From contig NC_088775.1 in assembly GCF_954871325.1 (NCBI RefSeq), positions 86,963,561-87,027,560 of the forward strand: DNA of 64,000 nucleotides. Reading direction: 5' to 3'. The notes beneath the pieces are model-generated. The model saw nothing but the letters and a program-made list of their open reading frames with translations. It ran no database searches and was not told where the DNA came from. Below, piece after piece: positions 38,401-51,900 of this stretch. The position numbers were made by a program, and so were the translations under genes. Within the stretch, counting starts at the first letter, position 1; every line of letters starts with the position of its first letter. Source of the DNA: Gordionus sp. m RMFG-2023. Taxonomy: Eukaryota > Nematomorpha > Gordioida > Chordodea > Parachordodidae.

Positions 38401-39943
38401 ACCTTTAACTTCTCTTTTAGCAACTCTCATGCGTTTCTTGCCTGGAACTATAGGCGTTACACCTACAAAATATAGCGAATAATTGATCAAAATTCCTATT
38501 TCATCCTCAAGAAATCTTAATATAGATCAAAAATCTCTGAAAATTTAGAAGATTTCAAACACTGATAGTTAAATATCGGGTTAGTTAAGATTAGATAAAA
38601 TTTAAATAAAATCATTATGTTATTATTATATATAAAATTTGAGAATTAGATGTGACATAGTATCAACTAAACGGTTTCTCATTTTGTTATAAGAAATTAT
38701 ATTATTCCGATATTTAAAGTCATTTTTTTTATATACCATCCATATCACCAACGTTATCCATTTCAGCCATTGAATCTCCGGAACCCGCCATCATTTTCTT
38801 GGATTTTGTCTTTTTACCTTCCATACCCTCAACGTTTTCCATTTCAGCCATTGAATCTGCTGAACCAGCCATCCCTTTCTTGGATTTCGCCTTTTTGATC
38901 ACCTTCAATAATTCTTTTTTTTTTAATTCCATGCTTTTTTAATTTAAAAATGTAATTTTTTTGCCCCCCTTAATCATCAAAAGAATATGGTACAATTTCA
39001 CTCTTTTATTATTTAGCTACCACCACTCTATATAACTATTGAAGGTCAATGATCCTGACCTATCGAGATAAGACCAAATCGAACTTAGCGGACCGTTATT
39101 TTTGAAGACCACAGTCCAGATCGGTTTTTTATTAATATTTAAGTTTGCTTTAATATTCAAATAATATTAAAAAAAATTTGTTATATTTTATTTTATGTAA
39201 TTTTTCTAGATGAATTTATTTTATTTTATTTATTGTAAACATTTAGTTTTTTATTTTTATTTTGCAAATATCAAAACCATAAAATTTTTCAAGAAAGCAT
39301 TTTTTACATATAGTCCTAATAAACGAGAAATTAAATAACCGGTCTTTTTATTTTGGACTACGGTTGGGTTTGTTCTTTACGATCCGAGCGCATCGGTCCG
39401 TCTTCACTATCTGCAACTTATAAGTAAAACCTATTAATTAATAGTAGTTACCCATTTTGGTCTTTTTTGGTATAGTTATCCCGGTCTCCGCTTTTATTTG
39501 AATGAGTTTTCTTCTTAAAGCTTCCCAATCTGCTGGAGTGAGTTGTGCTGCTTTTCTACGTAGCATGGCAATCTGCTCGGGAGATAGTCTTGAAGCTACC
39601 CTCTTTAAGTTAGATATATCTGATGATTGTAAGGTTTCTATTTTCTCCGCCAAGGCTAGCAATTCGGGGGACATCATTCGACCACTTTTAACTGCTCTTT
39701 TAGCTACTTTTACAGGTTTAGGCTTAACGGTTACCTTAGGTTTTGCATCTAACATTGTAGAGAGAATTATTAATTTATGATGTAAGAAGGCAAATTATAT
39801 AAATATTCAGTTGCTGGCAGGAGTAGTGTTGTTAAACGGCTCGTTTTGATCCGATTTTTCAAAATGGAATATTTTAGCCAGACAAACATTGCCTAAGCCT
39901 CGAGATTTCGATAATATATCTCTAAACCTTTGTTCCTTCTATG

Positions 39944-39984
<41 letters not shown>

Positions 39985-42900
39985 TCCTTCTTTCTTTCTT
40001 TCTTTCTTTCTTTTCTTTATTTCTATTTTTCTGAATGAAATATTGAGTTAGCCCTTTTTAAAAATCGGCTCAAAACATTTAGCAACACATGGATATCCTA
40101 ACTAAGCTAATATTTAAAAAAATAAAAAATTTGAAATGATAAATATCGTTAGTAAACGTAAACTAATGCGATTTTAGATTTTTTGAAATTGGATTATAAA
40201 CATAAATAATTGATTGTTAATTTTGCATCTAGAACATTCTTCCAAGAACAAAAACACCTTTTTAGAACATAAAATTAGTTTGTTTCTATATGCCATATTA
40301 ATTTTTTTTTTAAAATTCTTCGAATAAGGTTTGTGGTGACAAGCGGTAATGTTAATATTGCTTTATTTTAGGCTGACCTTATACTTTACATAAATAATAA
40401 AGATTTTTATGGGGAAGTTAAAATTATTTAAAATGTGCAACAATTAAGAAACTTTTTAATGCAATCTTCCCATCTTCAGCACCCGTCAAAAAAGATTGTT
40501 TTATTTTACCCAACTAATTAATTTTAATTAAAAGTTTAGTTGTCATTTAAAAGGAACTAATTTATTATTTTGTTTTATTATTCTCAATTATTTTATTTGA
40601 CTTATAATATAAATTAAATGTGTAATTTATACATTTCTATGTTAAAATTATCGTGGTAATAATTTAGGGTGTTTATCGTAGGAGTGAATAATTGTGTTGA
40701 TGATGACAATTATCGTTGAAGTAAAGTCCCATTGAAAATATAATTTACAATGTATATCGTTACTTATTTGCCAAAATTATAATTTTTTATTAAAAATAAC
40801 TTTTTCGACTACACTAAAAATTTGGTTTTACTCTTTTTTTAAAAAAAAATAAATATATATATATTTGCAATATAGTGTTAAAGATTCTTACAATTTAATT
40901 TAATTCAAATAATTTAAGTTTTACCCATACTGGCTTTCATTTCTGTATCTTCTTCCATAGCTCCTTCCATCTTGTCAATTTTTGCAAGTTTTCGCAATTC
41001 TTTATAAAGTTTTTATCATGTTTTTTTTCCACAAATATTTTTTTAGAAATTGATAATTATTACATTTTTTAGCAATGAAAGCAGCACAATTTATGGATAA
41101 TAAATTTAATGAATATATTTTCTACCATCTCTAGCCATTGGTGATATAGTAACCCCAGACTCATCTAGGATGTCAATGAGTTTTTCTCTCACCATTGCCA
41201 TGTCTTCCGGAGTTAATTTCGCTGCCTTTGCTTTTAGCATTGCTTTCTGCTCAGGCGTTAACGCTGCGACCTTTTTCTTTAAATTAGCCACATCCGAAGA
41301 ATTAAATGTCTTAATTTTTTCAATCAGGGCTAGTAATTCGGGGGATTTTATATCCATCATCATACCTGTTTTTTTGATCAAGATAATAAATGATTCAAAA
41401 CTACTTTTATAAAATATAAAAATTTAATTAATAATGGGTATCCGAGCCTCTGTTTAATTAATAAATTGGCCATCTATACTTAAATAAGAAATAGATCATT
41501 AATAGAATCTGTTAAATTTATCTTATACTCAAAACTTTACTCCGCATAGGATGCTTACCATTGAAATTTTAAAGGTATGTTCATAAATTTTGATTTTTGA
41601 CTAATTTATTTTTATTTTTTTATTCTGATTTTTTTAAAACCTACTATACTCGGAAGCATTACCAAGTCGTAACCTAGGTAACCTCTTATCAGATGAACAA
41701 TTAAGAGTTGCCATAGGCCATCGACTTGGATGTAACATTGTTCAACCACATACATGCATCAAATGTAAAACATTAGTTGACTCCAAAGGGAGACATGGTC
41801 TAAATTGTATATATAGTCAAGGCAGGCATGCAAGGCATGCAGCAATTAATTTAGCTATTAGCCGTTCTCTTACCAGGGCCCGAATACCAAACATCCTGGA
41901 GCCTACAAATTTATCGTTAGATGATGGCTTAAGACCAGATGGTTTAACTTCCGTGCCTTGGTCTTTAGGGAAATCCTTAATTTGGGACTTCACATGCGTA
42001 TCTTCTTTCCCAAAAAATTTAAATTCTAATCCGGTTGATATAGCCGAGAAAAAAAAAACAATGAAATATTCCAAATTCACAAATTATATTTTTACACCGA
42101 TTGTCATCTCTTCCCTTGGACATATGCCAAGTGGAACTTTAAAGTTTTTAAAAAATATAGGGGATAAGATAAGAGCCCTTACATCAGAACCTAAAGAATC
42201 TTATTTCTTAAAACAAAACCTCCAAATCATAATTTTAAAATACAACTACACATGTTTTTTGGGAACTTGTAGTCCCACCTCGGTTTTTATATAATATTTT
42301 ATTTATTTTATTTTATTTTATATTATTTTAATTTAGAATTTTAACGCTATGTATTATTTTACACAAATTATATTATGAAGTAAATGATTAAGCTATACTC
42401 AAATAGCGTTTGAATATCGTAGCTAGCTTTGCAAGCTATAATCAACTAATTGTGTAACAATTGATTATTATCATATCAACTATAAATTGTTCTTATCATA
42501 TAGTTTCTATGAGAAATGGCAACACTTCTTTAATTATTTAAATAAAAAATAGATTTCTTAGTAAAAATAGATTTAAATTATGAATTTGATGTGTAATACC
42601 AACATACTTTTATCTGATGATGGCATTTTCCCGGATTTTGCTGCTTTCAACTTAGATAATTCTAAATTTGTTTTATATAATCATTGAATGCATTTAAAAT
42701 TATATATATATTTTTTTTTTAAATGGCTACACAAATTGTTAATCATTTATTTTCATTACCGGTTATTTTATTTCTGGAATGACTAAAATTCTATATACCA
42801 AATATTTTTGTTTATTGTATTATTTTTGTAATTTGGCAGAACATCATAATTAGAATAAAATAATATACATATAAAAATTCTTAAGTTTCAAAACATTAAG

Positions 42901-45900
42901 CTTGGACACTTAAAATCTCCAGAAAATCAGAAAAACATTTGATCTTGCCTCAGAATTTTAAATTTATATATAATAAAAAATACGTTATTAAACCTTCCTG
43001 GAATTTTGGTGATAAGGTTATACCGCTTTTTTCTTTTAGTTTATTCAAGGCCTCCAAATCTGCGTTATTGAGCTTTGAGACCTTTGCTTTCAGATCAGCT
43101 TTCTGTTCTGGGGTGAGCATGGCAATTTTTTTCTGAATAGCCGCCGCATTCGATGCATTTACGCTTTTCAGCTTCATTAATAAGGCTTTGAATTCTGGCG
43201 AATGTACGGAGTCTTTAACTTCTCTTTTGCTCATAGACTTTACAGCGGCTAAATGAAAATGTTAAATTATTACTTTCATTTATACTTATTTAAAGAATTT
43301 AGGATCAAATAAATGCTAAATATTTAAAATTATCAATTTATTGATATTGTATCCACCCTTGCACGTTAGAATATAAATTTTAACTAATAATTATTGTGGA
43401 TTTATTACTTAAAATTACCCAGGTATTCCGTAACAAACACTTAAATTTTCCCTAAACTCAAATCCTAGCCAATCATCTAAGTTCATCTAAGTTTTCTTTA
43501 AACTTAAATAGATCTCTTACGGTGGGTATGAATCGCTCGAAGCACTTCCAAGCCAAACCTTAGATAATCTCTTAACCTATGACCAACTGAGAGTTACTAT
43601 AGGCTTTAGACTAGGATGCTGGCTTACAAATTCACACTCTTGCCACCAATGCAGCCTACCCGTTCAACCTAACGCCAGACACGGTCTAAACTGAACCTGC
43701 AGCCGAGGACGCCATCTCCGGCATAAAGCAATTAATAAAATCATAAACGCTTTTAATAAGGCTAAAATACCCAACATCCTTGAACCTACCAACCTCTCAT
43801 TACAAGACGGCCTTAGACTCGACGGCTTAACCTGTACCCCCTGGTCCAATGGGAAATCCCTTATTTGGGATGCAACCTGCGTATCATCTTTTCCTTCATC
43901 AACTAACACAAACCCTCTTACTTGTGAGGAAAATAAATTAATAAATACTCAAAATGAAATAACTTTATATTTCAGCCAATAGTCATTTCAACTAACGGCA
44001 ACTTTTCAGTCTACATATTTTTTTTTTAAACTTTTCGAAAAATTTTCAGCATAACAAACGAAAACCGCTATTTCTTAAACAAAAACTTCAATTAGAAATT
44101 TTTAAACACAATTATACCTGCTTTTTAGGTACATTTTCATTATAAAATTAATTTTTTTTTAGAGCTTTCGATACTTTTAATATATATTTTTATTTAGTCA
44201 TTTTACAAATTTTTACATATTTTTATATAGTTGTTTTAATATATTAGGCTGCATTCAAAGTGTTGACAGATCCGTTTTTTACATCCGTTCCGTCAAAAGT
44301 CAATCTCATTAAAAATGATATATATGTTCATAGTGCGTCCGTTCCGATACCTTCCGTCTTAAAAAAGGATCCGGCAAATTTTAAAGTCAAAATATTTTGA
44401 CTTTTTGATCCGGCAAATTTTATAGAGCCTTATAAGGTTACTTATAATTTTTTAAAAATGAAAATCAATATACATCATTTTTAATGAGATTGACTTTTGA
44501 CGGAACGGATGTAAAAAACGGATCCGTCTTCACTTTGAATGCAGCGTTAGAAAGAAAAAAAACAACCTTATATAGCAATAAAATTAACATCTTAATTGCA
44601 ATAATAAGCTAAACACCAATATATTGTTTTATATAGTATTATAATTTTTTTTTTTTAAATATTTCATTTTATTTTATTTTTCGATTTTCATTAATATTAC
44701 AGAGGATTAAAAAATATATAATAAAATGGATATATTAAAAATTAAATATAAAATAAATAAATATATAATATATATAATCCATGATGACATTAAAAAGGAC
44801 TATAAAAAAATATATATATTTTAAAAAAGGGGGGTATATATCATCCAAGAGAAGAGTGAATACTTAAAAAATTAGACGGCAGATTTCCAGCGAAATCTGC
44901 TGGCGAAGGTAAAATCCTTCATTGGGGTCCCCTGAGATCTGTCTCATTTTTTTTCCTATAATTTTAATGAAATTGAGGGCCTCGTTTCCAAATAGGCCTA
45001 GGGTATTGGTAACGATAGGAATGAACATAGTGTTGGCGAGGCCAGCGTATTTATTTTTTTTAAGGATTTTTGCCTTTTCGATAGCAGAAAATGAGAGGTT
45101 AGACTTAGCAGCATTATCAACGCAAGTGTAATCCCATGTTAGCAGAAGACCATTAGACCAGGGTATGAGAGAAATACCATTCGGGCGTATGGCGTATTCG
45201 TTTGAAAGACCCACTGGTTCGAGGGTAGTAGGGATATTAACTTTTTTGAGGGCGGCTAGTAAAATGTTATTGATAGATTTATGCGAGGTTGTCGTCCACG
45301 GGAGAACTTGCAGTGCAAGGGATGGTAAGCCTTCGATTTAATGGGCTGACCACAATCGATGCAGATGGAGGGAACTACGACATTACAGCCGAGGCGGAGG
45401 GCTATAGATATACGTAGCTGTTCGCCAGTCATGAGGAGGCCAAGATTGGCGCTGGGGATGGCTTCCAACCATCGTAGCCAGAGTTTGCATTTAGTACCAA
45501 ATTATTGGGATTTTCCTCAAAGATCCTGTTCGAAATAAAATATTCAACGGAACGGGCGATCAGAGGAGCTTCCCAGTCTTTTTGGGTACTGGAAGCGGGA
45601 CGGCTAAGGGTGGGAGAGCAGTTGTTGTCCCAAGAGGTGAGGGCCTGTGAGAGGTCAGTATCTGATGGAGTAGATCCATTGTCGATAATAGATTGAGCAG
45701 CAAGACGAGATGAGATAAAGGCTGAGAGGGAAAGTTGTAAGGGGGATCGGATACCAATACCACCAGACTTGCATGGAAGGGTGGCCTGGAGCCAAGATGA
45801 ATTGGAGAATTTAAGGTTTAATATGTTTTCTAGGGGATCCTTAATTTGGGTTTCGTGGGAAACTAGCAAATGGCTGCATTTGAAGATCGGTGAGGATCTC

Positions 45901-48900
45901 AGGGCATAGAGGATTTTGGGTATATTAAAATAGTTTTTGATTAAAAAAAGGATTGATGAGCGGGTAGGTAATTAAAAAGTGAGTTTAAATTAAATAAATT
46001 GTCGAGGGATTTGTTTAAAAAAGTTTCGATTGCTTTTTCACCCCCTATCGTTGATCCAAGATGTGTCATCTCTTCTCTGGTGATGGCGAGGAATGTGGTT
46101 TCTGAAGGGATGGATGTTGTAGGGTTTAAGAAGCAAATCTCACATTTGGGGAGGTTGAGAGATAGTCCTGTTATATAAGAGAGATTTTTGATGATGAAGG
46201 GAATGGACATGACTGTGGAGAGGTTGCCTGAGACTATACCGTCATCGAGGTACCAGGAATTTAGAATGAGGTTAGATATAGATTGAATATCCAGGATTAT
46301 CTTGTGTATCCCGATGCAAAAAAGGGCTGGGCCTAAAGGGTCTCCTTGTTGGATTCCCTCCTGAGATTTTATTATGTTGTTATTGTACTTTAAAAAAGTA
46401 GGGCTAGAGTAACTGTTGAGAATGTATGTATAATATAGAGGATATTTGTGACAAAACAAGGGAACGAAATATTGACATTTGATTGTATTGAAAGCATTTT
46501 TGAAATCAAGTTTTAAAAGGACATTGTCAGGAATATTATTTGAGAGGGTAATGCGAGCAAGATGGGCCGAAATTTCAGATCCTCCAGGTACACCAAACCC
46601 TAGCTGAAGTGGCGACAGGAATGAAGAAAGATATTCCTTTATACATGAGGCAATGATCTTAGAAATAGTCCTTCTGAAGAACGACCCAACAGCAATTGGG
46701 CGGATACCTCCATCCTTTTTTGAGGGCTATAAGGCGGGCACCAAAGAGAATAGGAAGGATAGGTGGTGGGAGGGGCCCATTAAGAATTAAATTTAATAAC
46801 CTGGTAAGGTTCTGCAAAAGAGCTTTGCATGATATGTTAGGTTTTAAAATGTCTTGGATGAAAATAGCACGAATGCCATCAAGGTCTCCAGAAGAGTCTC
46901 TTTTGAAAGATCTGACAGCTTTGATCGTCTCATCAGAGTTAATTTCAGGGGCTATATGATCGTTTTGGCTTAAGAAGGCAAATTCTGAATCACATGAAGG
47001 GTTTTAGAAGCAAGGCTTCTAGAGTGGATTCATTGTTTGGAGCTAAGGAATCTTCAGAGGTCATGACCTGAAGGGCTGAATTGATATTAAGGCTGTTTAT
47101 TTTGTTTGAAACTATTTTAGCCTTATGGGCAATAGGGAGTGGATTAAATTGGTGGGTCTGAGGTGTAGGGGTTGGAATAGAGTCAGGGTTGAAAAGAGAT
47201 ATTGAAGTTTTAATGTGTTTAGATAATTGGATATTTTTATTATCGGGAATTTTAAGGGTGAAATTAGTAAAACTTAGTAAGTTTTTCCAATTTGATAGGT
47301 TTGCAGGATTGTTTTCTGTTAATAGGATTAACTTGTTACAGGATTCTGCAAAAGAATTGTGAGCACCACGCGGAATACGGGATATGGTGAAAACATTGGG
47401 TACTGATAAAAAATCATTGGCCCATGATTGTAAGTTGGGAGTTTGCTGACTAGGGGGCAAGTTGGTAGCAACAATAGGCGGGGGATGGCTTGCTAAATTT
47501 AATAGGCTAAATGGAGGAGGATCTGTAGGTGTTATGCATGGTAACCCTGAACCTGGGCATCTAGAGGATGCGGGGCCGTGAACTTGAAACTTTCTGTCAC
47601 TGGTAATTTTAGTATATTTATGGCAAGAGGGGCATAAATTATGCATTTGGATTATAGTTGCCAAACTTATAATTGTTGTATTCTTGCTTCACATAGCTAT
47701 TTAGGCATGTATTATCCATTAATTTAGGAATATATGTAGGAGCTACCAAAATTTTGCTTGACAAATATTAGGACAACAAGGACCACATGAACCATTTGTT
47801 TGTATTTTTGAGATTCTGTTATAAGAGTTGCATTGCAATGGAATGAGTTGTTACTTTGGTGAATCAAAATAAGAATATAATCAAATAATCCTTCAAGAAC
47901 TCCACAAGAATATTGAATGACCTCTATAGAAAATGATTCCAAAGTAAGTTTTTATCTTAGTTTTTCATTTAAAGTGTGATCATTTGTAATTTCTTTATTG
48001 GTAAATTTGCATTAATATATATATTTCTAAAAAAACACACTATATTTGATCATATATCCATAATGAATGTAAAATATGTTGTATAAAATATAAAATGTTT
48101 GAATAAAATCGCTTATAATAATGGCGCATGGCAAAATACTAAGTATATTAATTTATATTTAAAATAGAAGCTGCAAACGTTTTACACGGGATCGCAAAAG
48201 AAGCATATAATAAAAATATTAATAATAATCAATGGAACGGTTGAATTGAGCCCTATAGTGGTCGACCTTTTTCAACTGGTTCTATGTGATACAGAATCGA
48301 GATTTTCTAGAACATTCCTCCAAGAAAAAAAAACCTTTTTAGAATATAAAATTAGTTTGTTTCTATATGCCATATTAATTTTTTTTTAAATTCTTCGAAT
48401 AAGGTTTGTGGTGACAGGCGGTAATGTTAATATTGCTTTATTTTAGGCTGACCTTATACTTTACTTAAATAATAAAGATTTTTATGGGAAGTTAGTATTA
48501 TTTAAAATGTGCAACAATTAAGAAACTTTTTAATGCAATCTTACCATCTTCAGCACCCGTCAAAAAAGATTGTTTTATTCTACCCAACTAATTAATTTTA
48601 ATTAAAAGTTTAGTTGTCATTTAAAAGACTAATTTATTATTTTGTTATTATTCTTAATTATTTTATAATTTGACTTATAATATAAATTTAAATTTGTTTA
48701 ATTTATACATTTCTATGTTAAAATTATCGTGGTAATAATTTATGGTGTTTGTCGTAGGAGTGAATAATTGTGTTGATAATGACAATTATCATTGAAGTAA
48801 AGTCCCATTGAAAATATAATTTACAATGTATATCGTTACTTATTTGCCAAAATTAATATTTTTTAATTAGTTACTTCTTAAAAATAACTTTTTCGACAAC

Positions 48901-51900
48901 ACTAAAAATTAGGTTTTACTCTTTTTTAAAAAAATAAATATTTATATATTTGCAATATTGTGTTAAAGATTCTTACAATTTAATTTAATTCAAATAATTT
49001 AAAGTTTTACGCATACTGGTTTTCATTTCTGTATCTTCTTCCTTAGCTCCATCCATCTTGTCAATTTTTGCAAGTTTCCGCAATTCTTTATAAAGTTTTT
49101 AGCATGTTTTTTTTTCCACAAATTTTTTTTTAGAAATTGATAATTATTACATTTTTTAGCAATGAAAGCAGCACAATTTATGGATAATAAATTTAATGAA
49201 TATATTTTCTACCATCTCTAGCCATTGGTGATATAGTAACCCCAGACTCATCTAGGATGCCAATGAGTTTTTCTCTCACCATTGCCATGTCTTCCGGAGT
49301 TAATTTCGCTGCCTTTGCTTTTAGCATTGCTTTCTGCTCAGGCGTTAACGCTGCGACCTTTTTCTTTAAATTAGCCACATCTGAAGAATTAAATGTCTTA
49401 ATTTTTTCAATCAAAGCTAGTAATTCGGGAGATTTTATATCCATCATCATACCTGTTTTTTTTGATCAAGATAATAAATGATTCAAAACTACTTTTATAA
49501 AATATAAAAAATTAATTAATAATGGGTATCCGAGCCTTTGCTTAATTAATAAATTGGCCATCTATACTTAAATAAGAAATAGATCATTAATAGACTATTT
49601 TAAATTTATCTTGTACTCAAAACTTTACTCCGCGTAGGATGCTTACCATTTGCGAAATTTTAAAGTATGTTCATAAATTTTGATTTTTGACTAATTTATT
49701 TTTATTTTATTTTTTTTAATCTGATTTTTTTAAAACCTATCTATATTCAAATAGCGTTAGAATAGCGTAGCTAGCTTTGCAAACTATAATCAACTAATTG
49801 TGTAACATTTGATTATTATCATATCAACTATAAATCTTTCTTATCATATAGTTTCAAAATATATTTCTTAGTAAAAAGAATTTTAAATTATGAATTTGAT
49901 GTGTAATACCAACATACTTTTATCTGATGATGACATTTTCCCGGATTTTGCTGCTTTCAACTTAGATAATTCTAAATTTGTTTTATATAATCATTGAATG
50001 CATTTAAAATTATATATATTTTTTTTAAATGGCTACACAAATTGTTAATCATTTATCTTCATTACCGGTTATTTTATTTCTGGAATGACTAAAATTCTAT
50101 ATACCAAATATTTTTGTTTATTAAAATATTGGAGGTATTATTTTTATAATTTGGAAGAACATCATAATTACAATAAAAGAATATTCATATAAAAATTCTT
50201 AAGTTTCAAAACATTAAGCTCTGACACTTAAAATCTCCAGAAAATCAGAAAAACATTTGATCTTGCCTCAGAATTTTAAATTTATATATAATAAAAAATA
50301 CGTTATTAAACCTTTCTGGAATTTTGGTGATAAGGTTATACCGCTTTTTCCTTTTAGTTGATTCAAGGCCTCCAAATCTGCGCTATTGAGCTTTGAGACC
50401 TTGGCTTTCAGATCAGCTTTCTGTTCTGGGGTGAGCATGGCAATTTTTTTCTGAATAGCCGCCGCATTCGTTGCATTTACGCTTTTCAGCTTCATTAATA
50501 ATGCTTCGAATTCTGGCGAAAGTACGGAGTCTTTAACTTCTCTTTTACTCATAGACTTTACAGCGGCTAAATGAAAATGTTAAATTATTACTTTCATTTA
50601 TACTTATAGAATTTAGGATTAAATAAATGCTCATATTTAAAATTATCATTTTACTATTGATATTGTCTCCACCCTAGCACGTTAGAATATAAATTTTAAC
50701 CAATAATTATTGTGGATTTATTACTTAAAATTACCAAGGTATTCCGTAATAAACACTTAAATTTTTCCTAAACTCAAAGCCAAACATCTAAGTTCACCTA
50801 AGTTTTCTTTAAACTTAAATAGATCTCTTACGGCGGGCATAAATGGCTCGAAGCACTTCCAAGCCAAAACTTAGATAATCTCTTAACCAATGACCAACTG
50901 AGAGTTACTATAGGCTTTAGACTAGGATGCTGACACATTCGCACTCTTGCCACCAATGCAACCTACCCGTTCAACCTAACGCCAGACACTGTCTAAACTG
51001 CACCTGCAGCCAAGGACGCCATCTCCGGCATAAAGCAATTAATAAAATCATACATAAAGCTTTTAATAAGGCTAAAATACCCAACATCCTTCGGCTTAAC
51101 CTGCACCCCTGGTCCAATGGGAAATCCCTTATTTGGGATGCAACGTTTGTATCATCTATTCCTTCATCAATTAACACAAACCCTCTTACTTGTTGGGGAA
51201 AATAAAAAAATTAATAAATACTCAAAATAAAATAACTTAATATTTTAGCCAATAGTCATTTTAATTAACAGCAACTTTTCACAGTCTACATATTTTTTTT
51301 AAAAAACTTTTCGAAAAATTTTAAACATAACAAACGAAAACCGCGAATCTTTATTTCTTAAACAAAAACTTCAATTATAAATTTTTAAACACAATTATAC
51401 CTGCTTTTTAGGTACATTTTCATTATAAAATTAAGCTTTTTTTAGAGCTTTCGATACTTTTAATATATATTTTTATTTAGTCATTTTACAAATTTTAAAA
51501 TATTTACATAGTTGTTTTAATATATTAGAAAGAATAAAAACAACCTTATTTAGCAATAGAATTAACATCTTAATTGCAATAATAAGCTAAACACCAACAT
51601 ATTGTTTTATATAGTATTTATAATACTGTTCATATATCAGTATTAATAAATTTGCATTATAAATATATATATTTCTAAAAAAACACACTATATTTGATCA
51701 TATATCCATAATGAATGTAAAATATGATGCATAAAATATAAAATGTTTGAAAAATAAAATCGCTTATAATAATGGCGCATGGCAAAATAGTAAGTATATT
51801 TATTTATATTTAAAATAGAAGCTACAAACGTTTTACATGGGATCGCAAAAGAAGCATTTAATAAAAATATTAATAATAATCTATGGAACAGTTGTGAGCC

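Larger units (their letters stand above)
40205..44640. repeat. Duplicated block a (D-C-B-A)
   Basis: Segment matching blocks b and c over coding and non-coding sequence: the ctagaacattc...ccttttta lead, exons D, C, B, A, then the LINE 3' fragment and the cgatacttttaatatata tail. Unique to this copy: a LINE between C and B (41652-42392) and a MITE near the end (44247-44546). It lacks the tttctaaaaaaacacac lead present in the other blocks. Confidence 0.8.
47985..51640. repeat. Duplicated block b (D-C-B-A)
   Basis: Begins at tttctttattggtaaatttg, then atatttctaaaaaaacacac, the NVLHGIAKEAY patch, exons D, C, B, A, the LINE fragment and the AT tail. It carries no private transposon and is the cleanest copy of the unit, about 3.65 kb. 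Confidence 0.8.
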
